From positions 122,527 to 186,526 of the forward strand of contig NW_004191777.1 in NCBI RefSeq assembly GCF_000330505.1: DNA of 64,000 nucleotides, read 5' to 3'. The position numbers were made by a program, and so were the translations under genes. Shown one piece after another: positions 10,752 to 21,920 of this stretch (within the stretch, counting starts at the first letter, position 1; each line of letters opens with the position of its first letter). The notes beneath the pieces are model-generated. The model did no database searches and was not told where the DNA came from. It worked only from the letters and a program-made list of their open reading frames with translations. Source of the DNA: Entamoeba invadens IP1. Lineage: Eukaryota > Evosea > Mastigamoebida > Endamoebidae.

Positions 10752-13700
10752 TTAAAATTTTGCTGTTGTAAGCATTTTCACAACTTCAGAAATAGAAGGT
10801 CGTTGTACTGCGTCCTGTGCCCAACACCGTTCAACAACATCATAGACATCCTCAGACATTTCAGCCGTCTTTGGGAGTCTATGCCCATCATTGACAAATT
10901 CGGCAATTTTCCAAGGAAATTTGAAATCATTAGTTCCGTATGCTTCGCCCCATTTCAAGCACTCGTACATAGTAACTGCAAACGAGAACACATCCGCCGC
11001 CTTCTTATATTTTTCTTGGTGTAACACTTCTGGTGACATATAAGACGGTGACCCAATGCCTTTTGTGAATGTCATATTCGTCATCATCATGTTAATGTTT
11101 CTGCTTGATCCAAAGTCGGTCAATTTTCCATTCGCCAACACATCATCTTCAATTGAAACGACCAAAATATTGTCTGGTTTAATGTCTCTATGTAATATCC
11201 CATTTGAGTGTAAATATTCGACACCCCTTGCCAAGTCTGTCATTATCTTAATACGAAGCTTCATTGCAAACGGTTCCAACGGTTTGTTTCTTATCAAATC
11301 ATGAAGGGATCCAAACTTTGCAAATTCAGTGACCATGCAGATTTTGCTTGGGATGAATACAGCTCCATAGAAGTGGACGATGAAGTCACTTCTAAATTTG
11401 TCGAGCATTTGAATTTCCTTTTCAAATTCAGTCAACTCTGTTTCTTCTGTTCCATTGTGGTGTTTCATTTTCTTGATCGCAACAATGTTTCCTCTGTATG
11501 TTCCTCTATACACTATTCCAAATGATCCTTCTCCTATCTTTTGTTCTTCTTCCAAATCTTCATAATCAAGTCTAGTTGATATCACTGTTTCAACTGTTAT
11601 TTTGAATGGCGTTGTGACGGGCTTCCCATCTTTCATATAGAGCGAAATGATGTTAATAGTATCTTCAGTATTTGACGTGCACATAGGAAGAATATATATC
11701 TCAAATTCGCACGCTTCACCTTTTTTAAGATTGATGATATTTGGACTACTACGAATTTGGTACTTTGTGCAGCCCTCTTTCACTGTAATCTGCACTTTCA
11801 TTAAAGAGTCACTCGTGTTCCCAAAACAGATCAATTCTCGACTCTCTTCTCCCACTGGAATTTGCTCAGCTTCGTCTTTAAATGTCAGTTTCGATTTATT
11901 TGAAACCAACTTTTTGTTAACTTCATATGGGAACGAAATGTTGCTTCGTTTCATCTTGAATACACAGATGTTCTTTTCTTGTTTCTTCTGAGCTTGTTTC
12001 TTCACGAGTTTGTTGATAATAACAGTCGTCAGAACTACCAAAAGAACGAGCAATATAACCACGAAGAAAACACACAACAAAATGACCCACCATACCGCCT
12101 CAGAAACACATTCAGTTCCATCATCATTCGGAGCACTCCAAAACGCACATTTGTCGCACTTTGAATTTCCTACAGAAACACACTTTTCTATTTGCGACAT
12201 TTGAAGACACTTGCCATCTGTGTATACAACAGATGAATTACAAGTAAGGCATTCAGACGAACTGTCACATGTTAAACATGACTCGTCGCACTTATAACAC
12301 TCTTTGTGATATAAATAAAATCCAATAGAACATTGCAGACACCCACTCACACTCGACACATCTCCTTGACATCCCTCTACTAAACTCTTGTTTTTGCACG
12401 TGTTTTCAAATGTCATGAAGTTATACACGTTACAGAGAGTACAACTTCCCGACGTTAAACATGTCTCACATTCTGAATCGCATTGGGTACATGAAAATTT
12501 GTCTCTGTAATATCCCTCCTTACATCTCACACATCCTCCGGTCGCTGCGTACTGTAAACAAATACCAACAAGCGCTTCGTTTGTGGAACATCTTCCCTCT
12601 GATACAAAAGTGCCCTCTTCACATGTCAAACAGTTTGTTGAAGTTGTCATGCATGTCTTGCAATTGTCATCGCATTTATCGCAAATGCCATTATTGTTAA
12701 AGTACCCATCTTCACAAATTAAGCACCCGTTTGATGTGGTATACTCTTTGCATTGAGGAATTGAAGTCTCGACGCACTCTCCATCAACAAGAGTGTTGCC
12801 GTTCTCACAGTCAATACAAATACCATTCCTAACTATTTTACACTTCTTAGAGTACAGTGCACAAGTCCCGTTATCCATGAACGCATAACCGTCTTCACAG
12901 ACTTCACAGTTGACATCTTTACAATGACTTTCAACACACTCGTTTTTGGCATTGAACACAAACCCATTTTTACATTTGGTGCACAAACTGTTGTGATCAC
13001 AATAAGCGCAGTTGGACAATTGTGTTTCACACAAGTCACATTTTGTTCCTGATTCTAAGTAATGAGAATTATCACATTGAACCAAAACACCATCTTTGTA
13101 ATATTCAGACCCATTTATTTGGTAACAACTATTGTCCTCTTGGTTTCGAGCTGAATTATAACACATGTCGCACGTGGCCATATCACTCTCACACACCCCA
13201 CAATCGTCCGGACATTTCAAACATTTTCCCTCTTTGAGGTTATAACCAAGGTCACATACTCGACACTCATCACTACTAGAAAACACACAACCATCACCTT
13301 TCTTCACACATTGATCGTTGTCTCTTATGTACCCATCATTACACGCAACACACTCTTGGAGTGAAAAACACTTCTTTGAACCATCTGGTTGCATTTGGCA
13401 TTTCTGTGATAAGAAGTCTGCAAACTCACCAGCGTCACAAGTCAAATAGAAAACACCTTCACACTTAAATTCGCTTCCCGTGAACAGTGTTTCGGAACAA
13501 AAGAACTTTCCATCTGTCATCATGTCTTTTGTAATCACCTTTGTTTTGTTTGTAGCCTCAAAATACATCGTAACATTGTTAAAATAAAATGTGACATATC
13601 CGTCATTTCCTTCAAACTTGATTTGGTCTTGTGTTACCATAAGAACATATGGGACATTCGTTGTGAAATCAAATTCTGCTTCAGTTTCAAATTGTTTCAT

Positions 13701-16700
13701 AACAAGACCCTCGTTCTCTTCGATTTTTGCAGTCATGTAAGATAATTCATCATCTGATATTCCAACAGTCATAAATGGCGCTGTGTTCTCTTCCAGACTC
13801 ATTGGTTGTAACACACTATTTGGGTCAAAATCAAACTTTCTTGTGAAGACAAAGTCGTTAAAGAAGTTGAATGTGTCAAACCACCCATTCATTATTTGGG
13901 TAGAAAACCCTCTTCCAACTTGGATCGTTTCAATGGGTTCTGTAAATGTCAAGTTGACTCTATGTGAAACACTTTGTGGCGTTTTCAAAACATTTGAGTG
14001 TGGAACAAAGAAGCAATTTGTGTTTTCATCGTCGTTACATGGGCAGTGTCTGTAGTCGTAATACTTTCCATCATCGTTTGAATAATAATAGCGATCTTGT
14101 AACATTTTACAAATCACGGTGTTGTTAATGTCGTCTATTGGACAGTATCTTAAAAGTCCGTTGTTTGACAATGTTAATAATTTGTGAGTCTCGTTTGAAT
14201 ACATTTTGAAAAACGATCCTTTTACTGATTCTTCGCGCATTGTATATCCCAAAGAAAATACATCAACACAGGATTCTATATTTCCAATAAATTCAAATGT
14301 GGTTTGGTATAAACTGAACAATGTAGTTTGATTAGCTAAGATCAGTGGAGTGTCACTGTCCGTATCCGTGAGATCAAATATAATCTTTGTTTCTCCTATA
14401 ACTTGTTTATTTCCAGAAGAGAGTAAGGAGGGTATTGCTTTATTGCCAAAATAGTTTCCATTCAGACTCGAATTTTTACCAAATTTAATAGTGAAGTTGG
14501 CACTAGAAAAACGAAAATAGTTGTAGAAGAATAATGTGTTATCTCCCAAGTCTAATAAACAGTCGTGGTAATCCGAACTAACACTATCAATTTCTATAAT
14601 GGAGTTGTTGACATACAAATTCGAATGTGACGAATCAAAGTCTGCTTTATTAGCATATAAGTACGCTCCTCTAACAAAGATTTCTCCTTCAACATCAAAG
14701 TAATTGTTTATAATAAGATCTCCATATATTTCAGCATTATGCTCACAGTCAAAATTATTAACTTCCAATTGTCCACCTTTTTCTAATGTAAAAGTTGTGT
14801 TGTCGTAAATGTCAAAATAGTATTTGCATATTACAAGACTTCCACTCTTTATTGTAACATTTGAGAAAGAATACATTTCAACGTTGGACACATTCAATTT
14901 CGTCCCACCGGCTATTTCAAGTGTTGCCACTTCGTCTGTTCCCAAGTCATACTCCGGTTCGATAATTTGGTTTGTCACTACAATATCATTTTCACCACCA
15001 ACATATAAATAATGGAATTTGGAAATAAAAGGCTTGATATCGTCCAGACTTTCAATGTCAAAACCTATATAGAGTCTATCCACTTCAATTTTTGCCTGTT
15101 TAGGAAAGATGACTTCATTACTTCCAACCCAAGTAATGAGCGTTGATACCCAAACCTCTGCATTTTCTTCAATTTCAATTTTCGAATATCTTTCAATATA
15201 AAAACACAAAACGTTCTTTGTCACAATGTCTGACTTAATCAATGTATTTGATCCTCTTTCAAGATCAAACCAATTTTTCTTTGATTGTGTGATGTTACCA
15301 GAGAATTCTAATTTACCGTTGACATAAAAGTCGTTCAAAATGTTATAATAAGAATCTTTGAATGTTAGTTTGCTGTTTTGTCTTGTTTTTCCCCCACTGT
15401 AAAATGTGACATTTGAATGAACAAAATTAATTTCAGTGTTTCCTGTCACATCAAATTCGGTGAAATTAAGTTTGCATCCATCAAACGTAACTGTCGCGTT
15501 TTCTCCCGTTCGAAAATCATCAGTTGATTTATTCGAGTGCAAATTTATCAATACAGATTTGGAGTTGTCAAGAAATTCAGCGTATTCCAAGTTGTTTGTT
15601 TCAACATCTTCAAGTTCTAAAATTGAATTGTTGTACATCTGAATATCAAGTTGAGGAATGGTCTTGTTTCTGATAATCAACTTCGATGTGTCGTAAACAT
15701 AAAAGTCCATGTAATCATTATGATTTTGAAGAGTGAAAGTCGAGTTATAAGAAATGGAAATATAATAACTCTGATCAAGGGTTAAATTGAAAGGTAAAGT
15801 TTCATCATTATAATTATAAAAACAAATTCCGTATGTAATGACGGTCACATTATTACCAAATTTACAAGTAGCTGTGTCAAACGTCATGTCTGATATTTTT
15901 AAGACGACATTGTTGCCAGTTTCTAAATTGTAGTGACACTCACCATTTTTATATTTTGTTCCAATTGTATCTTGAGTTGTAAAGTTGTCTCCAAAAACAA
16001 GAGTTGCATTACTTGTTTCAAGTACAAAGTAAGTATTTATCAAATTATTCTTTTCAATCATTTCTTCAAAGCTAATAGTGGGTGAGTCGTACATAATAAA
16101 GCTTGTTGATTTGATTGTTGAATTGTATAATGACAAATAAGACGACCCTTCCAAAACTACATCAGCGAATACATCAGATCTGTATATTTTAAGGCGTGAT
16201 TTGTTGCTCAGAGTCGATAAATAAGTTATTTCCGAGTCGTATATCTCCATTGTAGAATTGTCGTATAACGAAAATTTGAATGACTTTTGATTTGATATTA
16301 TTGCAGACGCATTGTCATGTAATGCAACTCCTTTGTTATAAAAAGTATCATTTAAAACGTACTTAATATTCCCATATAAATGGATTGTATTACACATATC
16401 ACAATTTTGAAACATAGGATCATCTATATTAATAAGGTCTGGGAGGTATGCTACATTGGCTCCTATTACACTGTCTGTTCCAATTGTATAATTCGAGTGA
16501 TTTTCTTTAAAATAGAACTGTTCAAAGAACACAAATGCATTTGCTCCAATTGTTAACTTGGCATTTTCAGAGAAATATTCCCAACTGAATGAATGACATT
16601 CAGAACTTTGTAAACTTTTGTTTATATTGGATTTAAGAAGTTGTGGCGCTCCTTCTCCGTTACATCCATACACATTGCATCCGTCTTCCATTACTATTTC

Positions 16701-18716
16701 CGAGTTATCATAAAGGTTCGTGTCAAAAAAGTATCCATGCCATATACCCATTCTATTAGAAACCCTTAGTTTTGACTTATTGTAAAAATTAATATAAGAC
16801 TTTTTTTCATCAACATCATTCCCCGCACCCAATTTTGTATTTCTCTCTTCACTGGGATTATTACTAGAAAGATATGTAGTTGCTATTCGAGAATCATTCA
16901 CATGAATCTCAGTTTTATCATAGAGATTAAAGTCTTGTGCAAACACTACATTAGAATTATTCAGAGTGAGTTTTGAGTTGTTGAACAAGTTGCCTTGAAT
17001 ACCAGAAATAACGCCAATGTTTAGACTGGAACCATTGACAATAAACTCTGCATTGTCTCTCAATATTATAGAAAATAAGTCGTATGTAATTTTATTCTTT
17101 GAATTGTATATAATTTTTGAATTGCCCCCAATTTCAAATCCATTAATGGTAATACCAAAATGTGTCTGGAAGTTATCGACTTCTGTGTTCACTTCGAATG
17201 GGAAATGCCACACGTAAATGAAGAGAAGAGTATCATTCAAACTTTCTTGGAACTCTTTGTCTCCCCAAAAATTGAATGTGGCGATCTTTGAGCCGTTGCC
17301 GATCGTTAAATTTCCATTCGTGGTGTTTCCAAGATTCAAAAATCCAACAGTAGAATTCTCCCCCACTGTTACATTGCAGTTATTATAATCAAAAAATATT
17401 TCTTGGTATATAGCATCCTCAAAACTCACATCACAATCAGTGAATGTCAAATTTGTAATTGGCAAACTTAACTTGAAGTTTGTCGTGTTTTGAATATAAA
17501 CAGTTGAATTTCTTATGTTGATCTGGTTGTTAATTGGCCAAATTCCATCAATGGTAATCGCACTATTTTCAATTTCACAGAGGTGTTGTGTAACGAAACT
17601 TGTATTGGACGAACAAGTCAAATTGGCATTAGAAATAGCTATGGTCTGATTTCGAATAACAATTTCTAGTAAGTGCATTATTACATTTTCTGGGTTTGAT
17701 GCACTTCCTTTAATACCAGAAAACAACTTAAATTGTTTTAAGGTATTGTTCATTTGAGTTTGTTTCTTTTCCTTTTTGAAGGCTCCCAATTTATGTTTTT
17801 GTTGCGCTTTTGTTGTGTAAAGATGCTTTGACTGAAATGATGATAATTGTATTGAACTATAATCTGGTCTAATGAAGTTAACAACAATAGAGTACAACGG
17901 AATCAAATATGTATTTGTCAAGTCAAATTTAGAGTTAGTAATTGAAACGTCGTCATTGTAAATTAACGTGAAGTTATTAGATGTAGTCAGCTCCGAGTTA
18001 TCAGAAAATGTGAATTTTCCTACTACAAATAAAGGTGATAATCGATCGAAAAAAAGAGTAGTATTCTCGCATGTAAAATTGCCATAATCTAAGACCCCAC
18101 CTTCATTCACAAAGTTTATGATACTGTTTTTAATTATAATATTTGAAAGACTGACAATTGGATTTGAATTTAGCATTAGCAATTTTACGTTTTCTATTTC
18201 CAACTCCTTTTCAAATATGTAAGAAGCGTATGGAATTACAATGAATCCATCTTCATTTACATTTTTAGGGTAACTATTTTGGTTAGTATTTTTGACACTT
18301 CTTTTGTTTTTATGGTTTTTATGTACACCCTTTGTTGGGTTTTTACTCTTCATTATGTAATTATCGACACTGTCTTCGCTGTAAATATAGTCAAAGAGAT
18401 AAAACTTGTTGTAATTTGTAAATGTAAGAATTGCATCACTGTATTTAATAAGTAGTTTTGAACCATTTGTAAATACATTAGAATCCAAGTCGAGACTAAC
18501 TTCATCTTCCACTTCAACAATAATCGGTCTTCCGTTTTTCTCAATACAGTCTTGTGTTAATGTAAAATTAAAGTAATTCAAGATGATGTGGTCACAATGA
18601 TGCTCACCACGACACGAGTTTGCATAAGTTCCATTGCATAATTGAGATTTGGGGTAACACACACAAGTGCTTACACAACACACAATCAGTATAAATAGGT
18701 ACACAAGTACCATCAT
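10752..18716 (-). CDS. Giant transmembrane kinase (TMK family), 2654 aa
   Basis: Signal peptide at residues 1-20. Residues about 25-1750 are a long ectodomain of repeating short Asn/Ser/Ile-rich strands (NNS-x-L, NST-type words) with very many N-glycosylation sequons; it looks like a beta-helix, but no family is firmly recognised. Residues about 1750-2195 are furin-like CXXC repeats. One membrane helix lies at about 2204-2237. A small cytoplasmic beta domain (about 2260-2375) follows, then a protein kinase at about 2386-2650: glycine loop IGEGSFG (about 2392), VAIKK, HRDIKPDN (about 2508), DFGS, SPE in place of APE, and a W-x6-RP end motif. All catalytic residues are present, so it should be active. 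Family knowledge: amoebic TMKs are surface receptors. The ligand is unknown. It is a single exon, far longer than typical kinases. Confidence 0.92.
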   Translation of the reverse strand: MMVLVYLFILIVCCVSTCVCYPKSQLCNGTYANSCRGEHHCDHIILNYFNFTLTQDCIEKNGRPIIVEVEDEVSLDLDSNVFTNGSKLLIKYSDAILTFTNYNKFYLFDYIYSEDSVDNYIMKSKNPTKGVHKNHKNKRSVKNTNQNSYPKNVNEDGFIVIPYASYIFEKELEIENVKLLMLNSNPIVSLSNIIIKNSIINFVNEGGVLDYGNFTCENTTLFFDRLSPLFVVGKFTFSDNSELTTSNNFTLIYNDDVSITNSKFDLTNTYLIPLYSIVVNFIRPDYSSIQLSSFQSKHLYTTKAQQKHKLGAFKKEKKQTQMNNTLKQFKLFSGIKGSASNPENVIMHLLEIVIRNQTIAISNANLTCSSNTSFVTQHLCEIENSAITIDGIWPINNQINIRNSTVYIQNTTNFKLSLPITNLTFTDCDVSFEDAIYQEIFFDYNNCNVTVGENSTVGFLNLGNTTNGNLTIGNGSKIATFNFWGDKEFQESLNDTLLFIYVWHFPFEVNTEVDNFQTHFGITINGFEIGGNSKIIYNSKNKITYDLFSIILRDNAEFIVNGSSLNIGVISGIQGNLFNNSKLTLNNSNVVFAQDFNLYDKTEIHVNDSRIATTYLSSNNPSEERNTKLGAGNDVDEKKSYINFYNKSKLRVSNRMGIWHGYFFDTNLYDNSEIVMEDGCNVYGCNGEGAPQLLKSNINKSLQSSECHSFSWEYFSENAKLTIGANAFVFFEQFYFKENHSNYTIGTDSVIGANVAYLPDLINIDDPMFQNCDMCNTIHLYGNIKYVLNDTFYNKGVALHDNASAIISNQKSFKFSLYDNSTMEIYDSEITYLSTLSNKSRLKIYRSDVFADVVLEGSSYLSLYNSTIKSTSFIMYDSPTISFEEMIEKNNLINTYFVLETSNATLVFGDNFTTQDTIGTKYKNGECHYNLETGNNVVLKISDMTFDTATCKFGNNVTVITYGICFYNYNDETLPFNLTLDQSYYISISYNSTFTLQNHNDYMDFYVYDTSKLIIRNKTIPQLDIQMYNNSILELEDVETNNLEYAEFLDNSKSVLINLHSNKSTDDFRTGENATVTFDGCKLNFTEFDVTGNTEINFVHSNVTFYSGGKTRQNSKLTFKDSYYNILNDFYVNGKLEFSGNITQSKKNWFDLERGSNTLIKSDIVTKNVLCFYIERYSKIEIEENAEVWVSTLITWVGSNEVIFPKQAKIEVDRLYIGFDIESLDDIKPFISKFHYLYVGGENDIVVTNQIIEPEYDLGTDEVATLEIAGGTKLNVSNVEMYSFSNVTIKSGSLVICKYYFDIYDNTTFTLEKGGQLEVNNFDCEHNAEIYGDLIINNYFDVEGEIFVRGAYLYANKADFDSSHSNLYVNNSIIEIDSVSSDYHDCLLDLGDNTLFFYNYFRFSSANFTIKFGKNSSLNGNYFGNKAIPSLLSSGNKQVIGETKIIFDLTDTDSDTPLILANQTTLFSLYQTTFEFIGNIESCVDVFSLGYTMREESVKGSFFKMYSNETHKLLTLSNNGLLRYCPIDDINNTVICKMLQDRYYYSNDDGKYYDYRHCPCNDDENTNCFFVPHSNVLKTPQSVSHRVNLTFTEPIETIQVGRGFSTQIMNGWFDTFNFFNDFVFTRKFDFDPNSVLQPMSLEENTAPFMTVGISDDELSYMTAKIEENEGLVMKQFETEAEFDFTTNVPYVLMVTQDQIKFEGNDGYVTFYFNNVTMYFEATNKTKVITKDMMTDGKFFCSETLFTGSEFKCEGVFYLTCDAGEFADFLSQKCQMQPDGSKKCFSLQECVACNDGYIRDNDQCVKKGDGCVFSSSDECRVCDLGYNLKEGKCLKCPDDCGVCESDMATCDMCYNSARNQEDNSCYQINGSEYYKDGVLVQCDNSHYLESGTKCDLCETQLSNCAYCDHNSLCTKCKNGFVFNAKNECVESHCKDVNCEVCEDGYAFMDNGTCALYSKKCKIVRNGICIDCENGNTLVDGECVETSIPQCKEYTTSNGCLICEDGYFNNNGICDKCDDNCKTCMTTSTNCLTCEEGTFVSEGRCSTNEALVGICLQYAATGGCVRCKEGYYRDKFSCTQCDSECETCLTSGSCTLCNVYNFMTFENTCKNKSLVEGCQGDVSSVSGCLQCSIGFYLYHKECYKCDESCLTCDSSSECLTCNSSVVYTDGKCLQMSQIEKCVSVGNSKCDKCAFWSAPNDDGTECVSEAVWWVILLCVFFVVILLVLLVVLTTVIINKLVKKQAQKKQEKNICVFKMKRSNISFPYEVNKKLVSNKSKLTFKDEAEQIPVGEESRELICFGNTSDSLMKVQITVKEGCTKYQIRSSPNIINLKKGEACEFEIYILPMCTSNTEDTINIISLYMKDGKPVTTPFKITVETVISTRLDYEDLEEEQKIGEGSFGIVYRGTYRGNIVAIKKMKHHNGTEETELTEFEKEIQMLDKFRSDFIVHFYGAVFIPSKICMVTEFAKFGSLHDLIRNKPLEPFAMKLRIKIMTDLARGVEYLHSNGILHRDIKPDNILVVSIEDDVLANGKLTDFGSSRNINMMMTNMTFTKGIGSPSYMSPEVLHQEKYKKAADVFSFAVTMYECLKWGEAYGTNDFKFPWKIAEFVNDGHRLPKTAEMSEDVYDVVERCWAQDAVQRPSISEVVKMLTTAKF

Positions 18717-19097
18717 TTGACTCTGAGTTAATAAGTTTGAAATTCAATCATAAATATTCATTTTGATCCTTGACAAAAAGAATAGACACGGTAGAAAATG
18801 TTATTTTTTTAAATATAGAATTACAATTTTTCTACATAGGTATTTTAATTATTGAGTATCATTTCCCGCAATTAGACACTTATCAGACACATAAATATCA
18901 AAAAGAAATTCAAAGTGGTTATCACATACTGTTTTTTTTCGATTTTTTAATAACAAAAGAAAAATTCTATACATTTTTTTATTAATTCATTTTAATTATT
19001 TTATTATAGTAAAAACCCGAAACACAATAATTCGTTTTTTTAATAATAGTTTGTTTTTAATGAATATATAGATTTGATATCTTCAATACTTTTTCTA
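18717..19097. other. AT-rich spacer upstream of the TMK gene
   Basis: No credible coding frame. It holds the TMK 5' region and ends at the TA that flanks the first MITE copy. Confidence 0.5.
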
Positions 19098-19335
19098 CAG
19101 TAAGAGGAAATATGGGGATGCTCGAAAAAAAAGGATGCTCATAACTATTGGTTAATTTCAATTGAAAAATAATAAAATTACTATTAATTTTAATATAAAT
19201 TATTAATCAAAAAATTAATAAAATGAAAAAACTGAATAAATTTAAATTAATTATTTATTATTAATAATATTAAATTAATTAATATTAAGATGAGCATCCC
19301 CCTTTTTCTCAGCATCCCACTTTTTCCGTTAACTG
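19098..19335. mobile_element. MITE family A, copy 1 (238 bp, TA target site)
   Basis: The ends are inverted: the left end CAGTAAGAGGAAATATGGGG and the complement of the right end CAGTTAACGGAAAAAGTGGG agree over about 26 bp and both run into GATGCT. TA dinucleotides flank both ends (19096-19097 and 19336-19337), as for Tc1/mariner-type insertion. The interior is AT-rich and non-coding. A second copy lies at 55865-56085 with nearly identical sequence, lacking about 18 bp next to the right end. Confidence 0.85.
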
Positions 19336-19700
19336 TATGTGAAATTGGTAATTTCTGGGAAATCTTAATACTTCCAAATAAAATTTTTAAAGTTTAAAAA
19401 TATCAAACTTTAAAAAATTTTTTAAATCTTTTGAAAAAAATAAATTTATAATTACAACAATACAATAAATCTTAAAATTGTAATATTTACATGTCTTTAA
19501 CTTTTTTTGTCATTTTTTAAAACTATATTATAAATAATATTTTAATAATAAAATGTTAGTAAAATAATGTTTTTGATGTTTTTTTAATATTTATTCTTGT
19601 AACATAATTATAATAATAAATATAGTACTGTTTATTGAGATAATCTATTTTTCCAAATCAATATTTAATAACATAACAAACCTTATGTTATACTTATATA

Positions 19701-21620
19701 CAATAAAACCTCCCAAGAGCGGGCATTTTTAGCCAATCAAACCTTAAAACCGCTCGATAGAGAACTGACTGTTTATTGTTTTATGTTATAATAAATCGGG
19801 ATTCTTTTTTTTTTGGTAAACATTTTTTTGAATAACCAGAAAAACAAAAAAAATAATTACAAAAAATCAAAAATAAAAAATTTATTAAATAAAATAGTTG
19901 TCAAGTTGACAGTTAACAAAATTTTTTTTCAAAGTTTGTTTTAGCATAAATTACGAAATTTTAAATTAATTTAAATCTATTTCCACGTAAACTTTTTTCT
20001 GTCACACTGTTCCTTGTACCATTGTTTAGTTTCTTTTAGTTCATCGTTTTTACTCACCATCATTTTCAACTCTTCGATTCTCAACAAATATCTTTTGGTT
20101 TTTTAGGTTCTTCGAAATTGGAAAGTTCGTCGTTCTCTTCGATCAAATCTTCAATAAAATAGGTTACATCTCCCAAAAATCCTTACACCTTTCTCTCTAA
20201 AAAATCGTGCTTCCAGCAGCCAATTATTGTTTATGATGAAACATGATTGTTCCAGCAGTCGACAGCATATAATATAGCATCTCCCATATTCATTTTGAGC
20301 CAAACTGTGTTTTCCCAAGAATGGGCTTCAATGATTTATTCTGCCTTTAAATTAACAATTTTTCTTTGATATGCAACCTTAAATGAGTGTATTATTTTTG
20401 CGTCACATGGCTGGAATACCGATGTCATGTTTTCGGTATAAATTCCAACCTTATGTGTGCAAGGTTTAGTTCATACACATGCAATCCTTTTTCGTTTTGT
20501 CCTTTGTAATTATAACTGGGTTCTTCTTTAATAGTAGTAATTATGATATTCTTATAGCTTGGGGAATTATCTACTATGAGAAGAATGATAATGTTTTCTC
20601 TTGTAAATGCTTCTTCCCATTTGAGGAGCCATCAACGAAACAATTCTATGTTTATACAAGCATTAGTTTGAAAGTAGTAAATCGTTTAACGTTAATGTAA
20701 TTTTTATCAAAGAACCACATTGGATTACGATACTTTCCAACAACCATAGGATTTTCTTTTTCTCTATTTAGTGAACAGCATATCATAATTGTAATTCTTT
20801 CTTTTTCCTCCTTCCCTCCATGGTTATCAGAATCACCTGACAATGTTTGGAAAATAACAACTTATAAAAAAGACCTGTTTCATCCACATTTTACATATTA
20901 CTAAAAGCATACTATGTAATAATTATAACCAGCTTATCAATTTCATCCTTTTGTTTAAACAAATAAACTGAATTACTTTTTTGCATAATTTCTTTGATTT
21001 AAGTTGGTTTCTTGAGCAAAACGATGAAATCCGACCATTTCAAAGCATTATATCATCATATACATTTTGCAAAGCAGTATTTAGAATCTAAGCTCTTGAC
21101 AACATTGTAACAAACTAGCGTATTATATGACTTCACAGTTTCTATAATTTTGAGCACGTTTTCTTCTGAGTCTGAATGTTTAACTTTTCTGAAAACTTTG
21201 GCATTCCCTTGTATTGAAAGCTCAATTAAACTTTCCTAGATACCATACTTTAACATCCTTAGACACTTGCGTTTTGGACATTATTGTAAATTATAGTTTA
21301 TTATTTCTTTTAGTTTTTTTATTGAAGGTTTCGGGGAAGCTATTGTCCACTCTATTATTTGCTTTTTTATCAATTGATAAAAATGTTTTTGATTTTGGTA
21401 AAGACATGAATAAGTAATAAGATTATATATTTTTTTATAAAATGACCTTTGTGAGCCAAATTAAACATTGTTTAAAATCATCTTAAGGTTAACACGTGGT
21501 AATTTTTTTCTATTTGAATTATTTTTCTTTTTTCTTATTTTGAATTATTTTACATTCTAAAAAAAATGTTTTTTTTAAATTGATTAAAAATAAAACGCCC
21601 ACTTTTGGGAGGTGTTATTG
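19701..21620. mobile_element. Decayed Tigger/pogo-type (Tc1/mariner superfamily) transposon, 1920 bp
   Basis: Terminal inverted repeats begin CAATAAAACCTCCCAAGAGC on the left and CAATAACACCTCCCAAAAGT on the complement of the right, about 28 bp in all, and TA is present outside both ends (19699-19700 and 21621-21622). The TIR start resembles Tigger/pogo ends. The minus strand between them carries transposase fragments in several frames. The ends are intact while the gene is broken. Confidence 0.85.
19975..21285 (-). pseudogene. Broken pogo/Tigger DDE transposase
   Basis: On the minus strand, recognisable blocks come in the family order but in shifting frames with stops: N-terminal fragments near 21000-21285; NVDETGLFYK near 20865-20895 (first catalytic Asp); a KERITI..VVGKYRNP block near 20720-20800; ILLIVDNSPSYKN near 20540-20585 (second Asp); TENMTSVFQPCDAKIIHSFK near 20370-20430 (third Asp); GDAILYAVDCWNN near 20225-20275; and a C-terminal stretch ending KKFTWK near 19978. 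All three catalytic Asp positions survive, but frameshifts and stops prevent a single product. No repair is proposed. Confidence 0.8.
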
Positions 21621-21920
21621 TAATAAAAACTACTAAAACAAATGAGTAAAAAATATTATAAAAGTTTTTATTATTTTTAATTATATTATAATTATTAGTT
21701 TTTCTAATATTAGTTATAATAGTTTTATATAAACACAATTATGAAATTAATTTTATTTTTGATTTATTTTATCTAATATGTTTAATTATTGTTTTTACTA
21801 ATGTTATTATTAATAATTTATTAATACTTACAATAATAAAAATAGTATTTGTTTTAGTTTAAACCATTTCATTTTCTTCAAAAAATTAAATTAGAAAAAA
21901 TCTCAAAACAACACTTTTCG

